Part shown: positions 1 through 11,921 of the stretch, piece by piece
How the letters are laid out: each line of letters opens with the position of its first letter
Position numbering within the stretch: the stretch's first letter is position 1
Origin: Nipponacmea schrenckii
Lineage: Eukaryota; Mollusca; Gastropoda; Lottiidae
Direction of reading: 5' to 3'
Length of the DNA stretch: 64,000 bases
Assembly (NCBI GenBank): GCA_030562195.1
Contig: JAUJPP010000003.1
Span: forward strand, 20,801,398-20,865,397
Made by a program: the position numbers and the translations under genes
Notes under the pieces: generated by a model
Told to the model about the DNA's origin: nothing
Databases searched by the model: none
Seen by the model: the letters and a program-made list of their open reading frames with translations, nothing else

Positions 1-690
1 GGCCTATCTATAAAAATGACTTTTGAGTCCACATATAACTCAATAAGTAAATATGGACCAATGTAATATTTCTCCAAAACAAGAAATGAACAGTAAGGAT
101 TTCTTCTTCAGTTACGAATATGACAATGAGAGAAATTTTTACTTCCAGAGTCTTCCATAGTGATGGCTATTACGTCACCTCTTTGACCACGTGACCGAAG
201 TAACACGATTTCTCAAGGAAAGCTGCATTCCGAAGGAAAATAAGGTTTACACACCAGTACTTTTCACAGATAGATAGCAAGGGGAATCATTTAAAGTTTA
301 GTAGATCTGCTACTGCTAGGACCAATGACAGTACATGCAATGATGTTGAAAGACAAATTGTCATTAATTCCAAAGTAGGAAGGGCTCGCATGCCCTTGAC
401 TATCTGAGATAATCTTGCAGATGAGATTGGGTCCCGCCCCCCCCCCCCCCCCCCCCCCCCCCCGTGTATGTTTGGCTTGGAACCTGTGACTTGACATCCA
501 AGGACAAATCTGCCTTTATCAGTCTTGTCTTATTAAATATATAATAGAATCCAATACATAATATAATAGTATGAAAAGAGAAGAGAATATTGATTGGCAA
601 GATTGATAGGATGAGATAAAGAGAAAATAAGAGGACCCCTTGAAGGCGAAAGTATGACCGAAAATGCACCAAGGACTATTAGAATGATCT
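1..690. other. intergenic, no gene seen; poly-C tract
   Basis: I see no supported coding sequence here. A pure cytosine run lies at about 437-463; the open frames through it only read the homopolymer as Gly or Pro. The stretch near 680-703 has two short copies of ATGATCTAAT, directly next to the 3' end of the LINE that follows, and may be its tail. Confidence 0.5.
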
Positions 691-696
691 AATGAT

Positions 697-1092
697 CTAA
701 TAGTCAGTCAATGTGAGGTTGTTAAAAAGATCTGGGAGATACTTCCACTTTTCAGCAAGAATTTTACTATCATTATTAAGTTCAAGTTTAGCTGTTTCTT
801 GTAAAAATGTCTTAAAAGGCCTAATGCATGGAATAACATTATTTGTTTTTGATTTAAAGATGAAGAGTTTTGCTAGCAAGATAAGATGATTAATAAAATT
901 AATCTTGAAATCCTCCATATTATGTATAATGTCTTCTTCATAAATACCTAAATGTTTTTTTGCTGTAGATGGTTGAAGTTTGATATTGTTAAATTTTAGA
1001 ATTGATTCGACAACAGTCCATATTTTTTGTGAACATTCACAGTAGATGAAGAGGTGTTCAAAAGTTTCTAAACATGAACTACAACGAGCGGA
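697..1092 (-). pseudogene. LINE ORF2 C-terminus with zf-RVT knuckle
   Basis: The frame contains CSSCLETFEHLFIYC, a C-x2-C-x5-H-x4-C arrangement matching the RVT-associated zinc knuckle at the C-terminus of L1/Tx1 ORF2 proteins. It is followed by about 110 residues rich in Lys and Asn, to a stop at 697. The apparent N-terminal extension of this frame past 1,092 is inserted repeat, not LINE. Confidence 0.75.
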
Positions 1093-1955
1093 CGCCCACA
1101 AGGCTATACGCCCACCAACAGCAATCAGAAAGGGGGCATAACTCACCAACCGTAAAAGTCAGAATTATATGTGGGCATATAAAAATGTTTGGATAAACAT
1201 TGTAGCCTGTATCACACCCACAAGCTGAATTTGACGAATTCTCACTAAGAAAGGGGGGCATAACTCACCAACCGTTAAAGGCAGAAAGCTGATTTTCGAA
1301 AGGAACCGAGATTCGGACAGACAGGGTCAACCGCAATATACGTCCACAATATATGTGGGCATATAAAAATGTTTGGATAAACATTGTAGCCTGTATCACA
1401 CCTACAAGCTGAATTTGACAAATTCTCACTAAGAAAGGGGGCATAACTCACCAACCGTAAAAGTCAGATAGCTGATTTTCGAAAGGAACCAAGATTTTAT
1501 GATGATAGAGACACATACCAAGTTTCGAAAAGATTGAACAAAAATTGTGGCCTGTATCGCGCCCACCCTACAAGCTGAATTTGACAAATTCTCACTAAGA
1601 AAGGGGGCATAACTCACCAACCGTAAAAGTCAGAAAGCTGATTTTCGAAAGATTTTATGATGATAGAGACACATACCAAGTTTCGAAAAGATTGGACAAA
1701 AATTGTGGCCTGTATCGCGCCCACAAGCTGAATTTGACGAATTCTCACTAAGAAAGGGGGCATAACTCACCAACCGTAAAAGTCAGAAAGCTGGTTTTCG
1801 AAAGGAACCGAGATTTTATGATGACAGAGACACATAACAAGTTTCATTGTAATCCGATGAAAACTGTGGTCTCTATTGTGGCCACAATCAATTGTGGACG
1901 GACGGACAGGGTCAACCGCAATATACGTCCACATTATATGTGGGCGTATAAAAAT
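1090..1955. repeat. hairpin-ended tandem-repeat element inside the LINE
   Basis: Imperfect tandem units of roughly 153-166 bp, each containing AAGAAAGGGGGCATAACTCA (copies begin at 1,431, 1,597 and 1,750). The right end is a hairpin: ATACGTCCACAT, a short loop, then ATGTGGGCGTAT, followed by AAAA at 1,920-1,955. The left end carries ATACGCCCACC near 1,112. The LINE reading frame breaks off on one side and resumes on the other, so the element inserted into the LINE. It has no coding capacity; the short open frames through it are chance. Confidence 0.8.
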
Positions 1956-1973
1956 CACACAAGTTTGAGTTAA

Positions 1974-2920
1974 CTAATTCATTTTAAATAATTTTGTATT
2001 TGTGAAAACAATTTGGTGAAGATACTTAAACATGAAGGATCGTTGTTTGGAATTAATGAATGTTTTATTTATCGTTTTAAAAAGTTGTTCCATATTGTTA
2101 TCTGAAAGCTTTATATTCAACATATTTTCCCATTTTGTTAAAACTTGTGGACTTTCAATGTCTGTCTTAAGTATTTTATCATAAATGGTCTTTGTGGTAA
2201 TGTTTTTCAAATTAGAATTATAAAGTGTTTTTAAGTTAGTATCTAAAAATTCAGCTGGAGTTATTTTTTCTTGAATAGTGTTTTGCAATTCTGTTAATTC
2301 CTTTGTGTTCAAACATTTTCCTGCACATTTTATATATTTTCTTATATGTAGATCAAAATTTTCTATCTTTGTATTATAAACATCACTGATTGTCAATATA
2401 TTTTTATCTATAAGGTAGTCATCAAAGAGGTAATTTCCATTCAAAGTACAATTTACGTTGTTCAAAAAAATTTGTTTGTCAAGAGATGTTATGTTATCGA
2501 TGAATTTTGTATAAATTTCGTACCAGTTTTCATATAGTTTAGCATAGAAGGGAGATGAGATTTTCAAACGCTTCGGGTAATTGCATATTGGAAGAATCAG
2601 TTTTTTCGAAGTTTCATAACTATTCATTATGAAACGATATGGAATTAACCAAGTATTTTCTGTAGAGTAAATTAACTTTTTGATCCAGAATAAACTGGAG
2701 CATTTTAGTTGTAATTTCAAATTTATCATTTTTAGTCCACCATTTTCATAATCAAGAGTAACTCGACTCCTTTTTAACTTATCCATACCATTCCATAAGA
2801 ATTTAAAAAGTATTGTTTCAATTTGCTTAATGAAATTATTAGGGTAATATAAAACTGACGTTGGATATAAGATTTTGGAATTGCAAAAGTTTTAATGATT
2901 TGTATTCTACCAATGAAACA
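1974..2920 (-). pseudogene. LINE ORF2 segment after the RT
   Basis: A 270-codon open stretch (1,974-2,786) begins with a motif like KRSRVTLDYENGGLKMI, typical of L1/Tx1 ORF2 proteins after the RT domain, and ends in a conserved LHQIVFTN-type segment. The frame upstream (2,790-2,920) continues the same protein with an IGRIQIIKTFAIP-type motif and a frameshift between the two. It contains no catalytic residues of its own. The downstream continuation of the protein resumes at 1,092, beyond an inserted repeat element. Confidence 0.75.
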
Positions 2921-2922
2921 TA

Positions 2923-3353
2923 CTGTAAGGCTAGAAATTAATGCGTCAACAAATTAATGCGACATGGGGTATAGAGACTAAAATGCGAGTACAAATTAAT
3001 GCGATCCGTTAAGTGGTGTCGCATTTTTTAATATATTAAATTCTACAAGTGTTTAATGAATGAAGACATAAACAATGATCAAGATTTTATCTTTAAATAG
3101 TCAAGTGTGAAAATCTTTTATTTTTTTAACGAAATTGATTACTAATCAGCTTAAAAGATAGAGATAATTACCTAATTACTTAATCCCGCCAGGTCTCAAT
3201 TTAAATACTTGTCGCTAATGTGAGTCATATTTGAACTCCATAAAATTCACTTGGGAATATGTATTTAAAAATGCGGATACAAATTAATGCGATCGCGGAT
3301 AGGTCGCATTTAACGCATTAATTTCTATCTCGCAATAATTTGTAGCCTTACAG
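2923..3353. mobile_element. TA-flanked MITE with CTGTAAGGCTA inverted ends
   Basis: A 431 bp segment begins CTGTAAGGCTA and ends with its complement, TAGCCTTACAG. It is flanked by TA on each side (2,921-2,922 and 3,354-3,355). Internally, ATTAATGCG-type motifs recur in both orientations near both ends. Removing it with one TA rejoins the LINE protein in frame, which independently confirms the boundaries. TA duplication suggests mobilisation by a Tc1/mariner-type transposase; this part is inference. No open frame. Confidence 0.85.
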
Positions 3354-4076
3354 TAGTTTATGACGTTTCCATACATTAAGTAATTTTTCTATAACTGGAA
3401 TTAGTTTTGTAAGGTTTTCTTGCTGCATTAATTCATCATCTAGAGAGAAAACAATACCTAAAATTTTGATTGACTTTTGACAAATATTAATTCCTAAGTG
3501 AGCTAATTTTTTTAGATCAGTGTTATTGGTAGTTAACTTCAAAGCTTCTGTTTTTTGGATGTTAATTGTTAATCCAGATACTTGAAGTACTTAAAGTTTC
3601 AGTACCTCAAATAAGTGTCTTGCTGAATTATAATCTCTTAACAAGGCAGTTATATCATAAGCAAAAGCAATCAGTTTAATTTGGCTTTTTCCAAATTTTA
3701 AACCCATTATATTATTATTGGTTCTTATTAATTCCAACAGTATTTCAATAACAGGATTAAAAAGGTTGGACGACATCGGATCGCATTGACGTACGCCTCT
3801 GTTAACATTAAAAGATTTCGTTGTATAGCCATTATTAATTACACAACATGTGATATCGAAGTAAAGTGTTCTGATATATCTCACAAATTTTTTACCAAAG
3901 CCAAATTTTAGAAGAGTTTTGAATAGGAACTCGTGTTCAACACTGTCAAAAGCTTTACAGAAATCTATGGCTAACAGGAAACCAATAACTCTCTTTTGTT
4001 TTGCAAGTTCGATTGTGTCATTTATAATCCTTGTATTTTCTTGAATGTGTCTACCTGGTATGAAAGCAGTTCTCAT
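3354..4076 (-). pseudogene. LINE reverse transcriptase fragment, catalytic Asp lost
   Basis: The frame at 3,591-4,076 carries RT motifs: an ENTR-type region near its start, IDFCKAFDSV (motif A with its Asp), and NRGVRQCDPMSSNLF (motif B). Motif C, normally FADD, reads FAYDIT, so the first catalytic aspartate is a tyrosine and the enzyme would be inactive. A frameshift near 3,590 leads into a second frame (3,348-3,542) that carries the KILGIVFS region. Seen directly; family assignment from known LINE RT motifs. Confidence 0.85.
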
Positions 4077-4082
4077 TATTTC

Positions 4083-5207
4083 TGTGTGGATCTATACATG
4101 GTGTCTAAAGCGGACTAAAGCGTGCAGGAAAAGAAGTACCAGTGCAGAATCTGCTAAACCAACAACTCGCCGGTATTACAGGTATTAACTGTACAAGGAT
4201 GGTATTCACCCAGGCAATTTAATTGGTAAAGTTTGGATGAAGACGATCGTAGATCAGGCTGCCAAAGACTGCTGGATCTAGATTTTTGTTACTACTCGTA
4301 GGGTGTTTGAAATTGCAATCATACTGTGAGGGCGTTCTTTGCTGGTGTGGTTGTTTATTACTTTCACTCCTGCATTGGTCAATGAAGTGAAAATCCAAAT
4401 TGCTGATAAATATATCAACAAATACTGAGACTGAATATAAGGACCCTAGCAGGATTTTGAAAATAGCAATTTGATTGTACAACTCCTGTTTTGGTTACTA
4501 TCTTCTTTATCCTGAATTAAAGAAAAGCATCATGGCTATCAACTGAGGAAAGAGATTCAGAGCTTTAAATTGGCCACATCACCAAAGACAACCACATCAT
4601 CTGGTTCGAAGTGGAAGGACATAAACCTTCGTGCTGTATGGGGAAGTATGGCGACAGGAAGTGGCCACAGCCATTTGAGTGAATGTATGGGAACAATGTG
4701 AATTCCTATCATGTCTACACATACTTCTTCGTCCATAGAACATGAAATTGGTTCTTATTTGGAAATCTTATTTCTTTTGTATTGCCGTAATATCTCTTGC
4801 AAAAAGTGAAACCACTACATTATCTTACTGGACTGACTAGTGCCACATACACACCACAATACTATAAATGGCCCGCCGCTTTGTTTACTGAATTTAGAAG
4901 AAATTTGGAGGCCTTTTATTAAAATATTTATTTTTTCCAAATTTCACGATTGGAGTGCTGTAGTTTATATATCAGAGCTTGTGTTGACATAAGAAATAGT
5001 TATTTTAATGGACATTTTACAGGTGAATTTCTGTTGTTAGTGAATGTCTCAATTTTTTCAAATAAATGGTAATTACACCTTTCAAAAACATTTTTTATTT
5101 TTTTATAAAGTTTTATTTAGGTGATTAAACATCATAGGACATCCATATAACACAAATGATAAAGGTCTAATTAAAAAGTTGACTTCAAACATTTTCAAAT
5201 TATTTTG
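4083..5207. other. intergenic, no gene seen
   Basis: AT-rich sequence between the LINE truncation point and the LTR element. Neither strand shows an open frame with recognisable protein similarity, and I found no tRNA-like or tandem structure. Confidence 0.4.
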
Positions 5208-5225
5208 CAAGGTTCCCAAGCACCT

Positions 5226-5774
5226 TAAGATAACGATACTCTCGCGCAGGGGATTACTTCTGACCTTGGCTTAAACCGAGGAGGTATAATGAATCGCTAA
5301 ATACCCGAATCGCTCCAGAAGGAGTCACTGTTCAAAGAATCCAATTTTGACAATCCTATTCTGACATCTGCTGATCCCCAACTCGTTAAACACAGCGTAC
5401 ATCGCTGTTTATATAGGCCTATGGTCACATGGTACCCCCCTAAAGCCACCTTTACTATAGAATAACAGGTCCTAAAATAAAATATTATGACCTGGAAATC
5501 GGGACTTAGCGAAAATAATTATAAACTTGCAAAGAATATGAACTGACACTTATCCTACATATTGGAATCTACAACGTATGCATATAATTAAATCCTTAAA
5601 AATCATGACAATAACAATGAAATATTATAAGACTCAATTTTACAAATGGAAATGTAACCAGCTTACCATGCGAAAACGAAAACAACGAATGACCAGACAC
5701 TCAGCAAAAGTTAAAAATGTAATCGGGTTAAAAGGGACGGATTGAATATGGAATGTGAACTGCTGGTCATTACA
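5226..5774 (-). repeat. 3' LTR of the gypsy element
   Basis: Nearly collinear with 16,997-17,536, sharing for example AAATATTATGACCTGGAAAT and the terminal CTGCTGGTCATTACA. The two LTRs differ by scattered substitutions and small indels, so the insertion is not recent. The edge facing 5,226 is uncertain by about 15 bp. Confidence 0.88.
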
Positions 5775-6039
5775 TTACCCACGCCTCTGCTAATTGCGTC
5801 TCGCAATTTAAAAATTGTTATAAAAAAATATAAAACATAAAAATAAAATATCAAATCCTCGACTGGAGAAAAGTCTAAACATTAAAGAAAATAAATAAAT
5901 AAATAAACGTAGCACAATCCTTGGCTTGTATCAATTACAGTCTTATTCAGCGCCCTCGCTAATCATCGTTCCCAATAACGTATGGTATCGATCAGGATCT
6001 ATACGTAGTGTTGTGGTTGAGTTAGTAGTGGTTGAGATG

Positions 6040-6672
6040 TTACCTGTGGTTGAGGTTATTACGACGGTTTTTTATTAAAGTTCCAGTTACCACTGGTTCT
6101 AGTATACTATCTTGGCCTGTTATCCTTTCATCTACCTGTGGAAGGGATGACGAAACATCAGGTGTAGGTACGTTATCTTCTCTATATTCCCGTACGTCTG
6201 CGTCATCCGATGAAGTGGGAGACCTAGGTCTAATTCTTCGAAACCTGTTTCTCCTTGAGCTCGACCACCAGCCCCTCCTTCTTTCAATCGATCGTTCTCC
6301 TCTGCTACTTCCTCTCCTATTCCCACTTCTTCTTCTACTCCTTCCACTGGCTCCATTTTCTCTACCCTCTCTTCTTTCACTAGCTTTGTCCTCTCTATCC
6401 TCTCTTCTTTCACTAGCTCTATCCTCTCTTATTTCACTAACTCTATCATCTCTTCCTTCACTAGCACTACCCTCTATCCTGGGTATTTTCACTCTTACTG
6501 GTCTCACCATCGCAATTCCTTCCCTCTCTCGAACTATCAACATCGCCTCAGCCATACTCTGCCTTTCGGTCTCCAAATGTCTTTCTGTAGCTCGATGGCG
6601 TTGATAATTAAACTTCTTGGCGGTGGTGTAATCACAGCAATTACAGTGATAGGAACAAAAGCTTGAATTCAT
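6040..6672 (-). CDS. gypsy third ORF: C2H2/matrin-type finger plus Arg/Glu-rich repeats
   Basis: An intact frame of 210 residues downstream of the integrase, next to the 3' LTR. Starting at the first ATG (6,672), residues 8-30 form C-x2-C-x12-H-x5-H (in CNCCDYTTAKKFNYQRHRATERH, C and H spaced as in matrin/U1-type C2H2 fingers). The middle is a low-complexity tract of imperfect repeats such as REDRASERRED, followed by Arg/Ser-rich sequence. A finger followed by a basic tract suggests nucleic-acid binding, perhaps a nucleocapsid-like or accessory role; this is inference. It is the longest unbroken frame of the element, although the pol frames beside it are shattered. I do not recognise it as a named family. 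Confidence 0.55.
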   Translation of the reverse strand: MNSSFCSYHCNCCDYTTAKKFNYQRHRATERHLETERQSMAEAMLIVREREGIAMVRPVRVKIPRIEGSASEGRDDRVSEIREDRASERREDREDKASERREGRENGASGRSRRRSGNRRGSSRGERSIERRRGWWSSSRRNRFRRIRPRSPTSSDDADVREYREDNVPTPDVSSSLPQVDERITGQDSILEPVVTGTLIKNRRNNLNHR

Positions 6673-6780
6673 TCGCTCGAAAATAGTTAACAAATATAAC
6701 TATCCAGATAATGAGGACGTCTGGATACTCTTCCATAACGAGATCTGAACCCAAGTTGACTAAGTTCAATCAGGGGTAGT

Positions 6781-9387
6781 TCATTCATCTTCATCATCTA
6801 CAAAGTTTTGTTCATCGTCTAAATTCACCGGATCATCCATTAGTTCTTCGTCATTATTGTCCAGAACATTACGAGACTTGTAGACTCGCAAGCGATCGAT
6901 GTCTACTACTTGCGCTCGATTTGAATTTTCATCCCTTATTTCGTAGGTAATATCATATATATTTCTTATTACTGTGTAAGGTCTACTCCAATACTTCTGC
7001 ATCTTGCTTGGTATTCCTCCCTTCTTCACCGGAGTGTATAACCACACTTTTGAATTCACCTCAAAAGCACTACGTCCACAAACTGGGTCATAATAATTCT
7101 TCTGCCTCTTGAGTTGCCCTTCAAGAAAATTTCGCGTATAAGAGTGAGCTTCCTCCATCATTTTTCTCACTGATCAGCTCCAACTCCCTGCTTCTGGATA
7201 CATTTCTCCAGGGGGTAATCCAACGAGCAAATCAACTGGTGAAGTGACCTCTCGCCCAAACATCAGCAAATTTGTAGTTGTGTTGGTGGACTGGTGGACT
7301 GTCGCTCGATATGCATACATTACGTATGGTAACACATCATCCCAGTTGTCTTCTTTGTCATGCACATACGACGATAACATAGATTTCAGCGTTCGGTTCA
7401 TTCTTTCCACCTGTCCATTTGATTCGGGTCTGAAAGGGGTTGTTCTCGTCTTGGCTATTCCCAAGAGATTACAGAGATCTTGAAACAATTCGCTCTCAAA
7501 CTGTCTTCCCTGATCTGAATGTAGTTGTCTTGGTAAACCATATCGTAGTACAAAATTCTCCACGAAACATTTGGCTACTGTTCTCGCCTCCATGATTGGC
7601 ATCGCTGAACTTGGTAAAATAATCTGTTATGACTAAAATGTAGCTGTTCCCTCGATCGGTTGCTGGCTCTATTCTTCCAACAATGTCGATTCCTTCTCTT
7701 TCCATAGGAGCTCCCGCAGCAAAAGATTGCAAGGCTGCATTCCTCTTCCGCATCTTTATTGGACTACCGTACCAAAAGTTCACGTCTCAACAAATTGTTC
7801 AACGTCGGCTTTTAATCCTGGCCAGTAATACTTTAATTTTATTTTCTCAATCGTCTTTGTGATACCTAGGTGAGCACTCGTTGGTGGTTCGTGTGAGAGT
7901 TTCACAATCTCGGCTCTATCTTCTACAGGAACTATGGCTCTTTTGCGACTTGGGCGTCCCTCCTGTTCATCTGTATAATACAGAACACCGTCTTGAAGAT
8001 CTAACTGCTCCCATTTTGACCACAGGACTTTAAGTAAAGTAACTGTTAATCTTAAAATCTCTGCATCAGCTTGCTGTCTATTGCTCATGTCAGAAACGAC
8101 CCCAACTAAATTAATGGCTCTACTTTCACTCTTGTCTTTTACTTTATGAGCCAGACCACACTGTATACATGGTTTCCTCGATATCGCATTTACATTCCCA
8201 TATACTCTACCAGCTCTGTGAACAATTTCACAGTCAAATGCCGATAATATTTCAATCCCATGGAGCAATCTGACCCTCTGGGTTTTTAAAGCTTATGAGC
8301 TACCTAAGAGCTCCATGATCAGTCCTAAATGTGAACTTCCGATCTTAGAATTAAAATGCTTAACGAAGTGCACCACAACGAGCAGTTCTCTCCTCGTGAC
8401 ACAATAATTGCGCTCGCTCTTCGACAGGCTACGACTCACATATGCAAAAACTGTTTCTTGACCTTCAACTACTTGGGAGAGCACAGCTCCTAGTATAAAA
8501 GGTAGACTTGGATCAGGATACACCAATACCGGAGACGTGATGAGCTTCTCCTTCAGGGCCGCAAACGCTCGCTGACACTCATCTCGTCCTTTTTCTGTAA
8601 ACTTGTGTAACGGGCTAGCTATTTTAGCATTACCCTCAATAAATCTTCGATAATAACTGCAGAGTCCAAGGAAACTTCTGAGCTCCGTCACATCCTTTGG
8701 AGGGGGACAATTTTTGATCTTCTCAATTTTACTTGGATCTGTAGCTATACCTTCTGACGATACGATATGTCCTAAAAATTCCACTTCATGTCTCATCAAC
8801 GAACATTTCTTCGGTTTAAGTTTTAATCCGGCTCCTTTAATTCTTCAGAACACTTTTTCTAGATGTCTGATGTGTTCTTCAAAAGACTTGGAAAATATAA
8901 TCACGTCATCTAAATAAAAGAGACATATGTACCATTGTAGCCCAGCGAGTACGGATTCCATGAGCCGCTTAAAAGTGCTCGGAGCATTACATAATCCCAT
9001 TAGCATAACTATGAACTGGTACAATCCAATCATTGTTGTAAACGCCGTCTTTGGTCGATCCTAAGCTTTAACATCCACTTGCCAATATCCCGAAAGTAAA
9101 TCAGTTGTACTGAACCATTTCACTCCACCGAGGCAATCCAATGTTAGATCTATCCTCGGTAGCGGATAAGCATCTTTTTCAGTAACCTCATTCAAGGCTC
9201 GATAATCAACACAGAACCTAAGTGAGCCATCTTTCTTCTTTACCAGTACTTTTGGACTCGCAGTTGTCCAGATATTGGACATATATATATCAAACACTGT
9301 AGGAGATACTCTACTTCTTTCTTTCACAGCATTACTCATCTTCCTGATACCTGCTTTAGTGCTTGTTTTCCATCGACGAGCTATCAT
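6781..9387 (-). pseudogene. gypsy pol: RT, RNase H and integrase, broken in several frames
   Basis: Reading down the minus strand: RT fingers and palm at 9,387-9,061 ([20 protein letters not shown], then [14 protein letters not shown] with the motif A Asp); RT motif C at 9,033-8,845 (FYLDDVIIFSK, catalytic Asp pair kept); the RT end and RNase H at 8,799-8,293 (VEFLGHIVSSEGI, LRSFLGLCSYYRRFI); RNase H end and the H2C2 integrase finger at 8,268-7,780 (SAHLGITKT, YYWPGL); integrase core at 7,783-7,174 (HSDQGRQFES and PESNGQVERMNR); integrase C-terminus at 7,170-6,781. At least five frame breaks separate these pieces, so no polyprotein can be made although several active-site residues remain. Confidence 0.9.
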
Positions 9388-9676
9388 CCGACTGTGGCTT
9401 TAAGACCTTGACATCTATAGCATGTTCGGAAGATTTCTTCTGCTCGTCCATTGGTTCCTGACGAGGTGATTCTTTTTTTTTTGTATTCTCTATTATTATT
9501 TCCATATCTGTTGGTCCCATATTTAGGATTTCGACCATCACGATTTTGATCTCTGTAGCCCTTTTTCGTCATTTCCAAAATCATCGATTTAAGCTCCAAC
9601 AGCTCTTTTTGGATTTTTTCATTGTCGTCGCTTGGCTCTTTTTCTATTGCTCTATAATGCTCTGGCTTCTTCTTTA
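9388..9676 (-). pseudogene. gypsy gag C-terminal fragment
   Basis: The frame continues gag after the Penelope insertion: a charged segment (ELKSMILEM), an Arg/Asn-rich tract, then TCYRCQGL, which looks like the first half of a CCHC knuckle. The rest of the knuckle and the protease are missing, and RT-proximal sequence follows almost directly, implying a deletion. Weaker than the other fragments because it is short and low in complexity. Confidence 0.6.
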
Positions 9677-9694
9677 AACCACAGTTCTAAATGA

Positions 9695-11842
9695 ATGCTT
9701 CACACTCAACAGCAACTTGTTAAAGAACGAATATCCCATCATCGTAAAGCTAAATATGCCCTGCAGAAACAAGTGTTAGTATTGATCAAACAGATACGAT
9801 TAACCTTAAAACCAACTGACTTTGACCAACTCATCTCACTTACTACTAAAGCCACCACCAAACTATTTACAGAAACTAAATCTAAACAACTGAACAAGTT
9901 CAACCGACTACAAGCCGAAGAAAGAAAGAAGGTTACCAACACCAAGAAGAAAAAGTACCTTGAAAAAACAGTCGTCAACATCTCCTCCTATACCCTCACA
10001 GATGACCAAATAAGCCTACTGTCTAGAGGATTGAAATTTGTACCAACCAGCAAACGAGTGCCAACAGAAACCTTCATCACCAATATTGAGAAAGGCCTCC
10101 AGCAACTTGCCCCAAATGGTAATATAAACTACGTACGTCACCAAATTTTGAAAATCCTACAAAAACCAAACCACATGAAACCCAACCTTACCAAAACTGA
10201 AACCCAAGCCATCCAACAGTTGAAGAACAACCCAGACATCTCCATAGTTGCAGCTGACAAAGGTAAAGCTACCGTGATTATTGACACCAAGCACCTGGAA
10301 GAACTAGTAGACCAGACCCTATCTGACCGATCAGCTTACAGAAAACTTAAGAAAGACCCGACACAGAAGCTTGACAGAAGATTGAAAGCCACCCTCAAAT
10401 CCCTCAGAGAAAATAACGAAATAGATAAAGACCTATACATCCCATCCTTCAGCACCTTACTCAAGAGCTCAAATCAAGATCCACAAAGATCCAGTTAAAG
10501 TAAGATTACTTGTGTGCTCCAAAGGAACCGTATACTATAATACCGCCAAATATCTTGCTAATCTTTTATCTCAACTTAGTAAATGTGCTAACTCGTATAT
10601 TAAGGACTCTGCAGACTTTTGTGCCAAAATTAAGTCTCTCGATAAGTGTGAAAAATTAGTTAGTTATGATGTTGTGGACCTATTTACGAACATACCCCGG
10701 GACGCTGCCATTTCATACTTACGCCAAAGTATTGAACCAATCCTGCCTGAACTTCCGACCAACCTCAAGCTAGACAGCATAATTCAACTAATACAAGCCT
10801 GTATCGACTCCACTTATTTCACTTGGAAAACTGATTTTTACGAACAGATTCATGGACTTCCTATGGGATCACCGATTAGCCCCTTGTTAACAGAAGTGTA
10901 TATGTCTCACTTTGAGGAATCAGCCCTTAACTCTGCTCCGTTCCAGCCACTTTGTTGGGTACGAAAGGTTGACGATACCTTCGTAATGGTGAACCCTGGT
11001 GATGACCCCCAGCTCTTACTGAACCACCTCAACTGTATCCACCCAAGAATGAAATTTACTATAGAACACGAGTCTGAGAAAATGCAGTTACCTTTCCTTG
11101 ATGTGTTAGTGGACAGATCCTCCAACAGTCTACGAACCTCGGTATATCGAAAACCTACCCATACAGACCAGTACATTCACAACAGCTCATGCCACCCGAC
11201 TAAAGTTAAAATAGGTATCACCTCCACTCTAGCCCGGCGTGCCAGACTATTATGTGATGAAGCGGAATTAGCAACAGAAATTAACCACCTACAGGAAGCA
11301 CTCATTGAATATAACAACTATCCAGCAAATGTGGTAAACCGGTCGATCACAAAGGCCCTAACCCATACCTGCACCAATTAAAGTCGTCTTACCATTTATG
11401 GGTCCTACTAGTTATCAAATAAAGAGAATACTTTCCACACAACTTGGGGCAGATGTTATCTTTAGCAGCGGAAGCACATTGAAAACCCTTCTCAAAGCTG
11501 ATGGCCGCATCTCCAAACCTGTGCCAGACCCCAAAGGTGTCATCTATAAGATACACTGCAGCTGTAATGAAAATTATATTGGCGAGACATCCAGACCCAT
11601 TTCAGTCAGAATTAAAGAACACCAAGCAGCAGTCAACAAACGAGAAGAAAACAAGTCAGCTATAGCAGAACACAGGACATCACATCCAATGGAATAAAAC
11701 TGATATATTAGCCAATAATCTCCCAGAGTGGAAGTCCAGAGTTCTCCGCGAAGCATTAAAAATACAGAAAGTTAAGCCTCAATTGAATAGGGTTACTGGT
11801 CACTTTTTACCAAACATTTGGGTCAACTTATTCGATGCCTAA
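9695..11842 (+). pseudogene. Penelope RT / GIY-YIG endonuclease ORF, frameshifted
   Basis: First segment (9,695-10,498): helical, Lys-rich, with AADKGKATVIIDTKHL typical of the region before the RT. Second segment (10,512-11,381): RT core with SYDVVDLFTNIP (motif A), HGLPMGSPISPLL (motif B), RKVDDTFVMV (motif C, both Asp present) and VYRKPTHTDQYIH. Third segment (11,398-11,842): IYKIHCSCNENYIGETSR, the GIY-YIG nuclease signature, with an REALKIQ segment reached after a frameshift near 11,690. Breaks lie at about 10,480 (with loss of a few codons), 11,375 and 11,690. Catalytic residues of both domains are still readable, but the ORF is not continuous. Confidence 0.88.
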
Positions 11843-11921
11843 CATCTATTATATTTATTATTTAATTCGTTATAATACCACTCACTATTGTTATTTCTAT
11901 GTTATCCATATTCATCAGTGC

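Larger units (their letters stand above)
690..4082 (-). mobile_element. 5'-truncated L1/Tx1-type LINE remnant, with two insertions
   Basis: Minus-strand fragments read in order as a non-LTR retrotransposon ORF2: a reverse transcriptase (about 4,076 down to 3,354), the region after the RT (2,920 down to 1,974) and the C-terminal CCHC-type knuckle (1,092 down to 697). Homology stops abruptly near 4,082, inside the RT N-terminus, as expected for 5' truncation. Two unrelated elements interrupt it, at 2,923-3,353 and about 1,090-1,955. Frameshifts and stops throughout mean it is dead. The L1/Tx1 assignment rests on the region after the RT (KNGGLKMI-like motif) and on the C-terminal knuckle. Confidence 0.85.

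Noticed and set aside
420..497. Gly-rich or Pro-rich open frames near 437-463
   Set aside because: They only read the poly-C homopolymer.
5208..5225. A firm assignment of the gypsy 3' LTR end and its target duplication
   Set aside because: CAAGG occurs on both sides, but the inner LTR edges diverge and the end does not show the usual CA; kept as tentative only.
6032..6604. 190-codon plus-strand frame rich in Leu and Ser
   Set aside because: Antisense of the gypsy Arg/Glu-rich ORF; the hydrophobic composition is the complement of the repeat.
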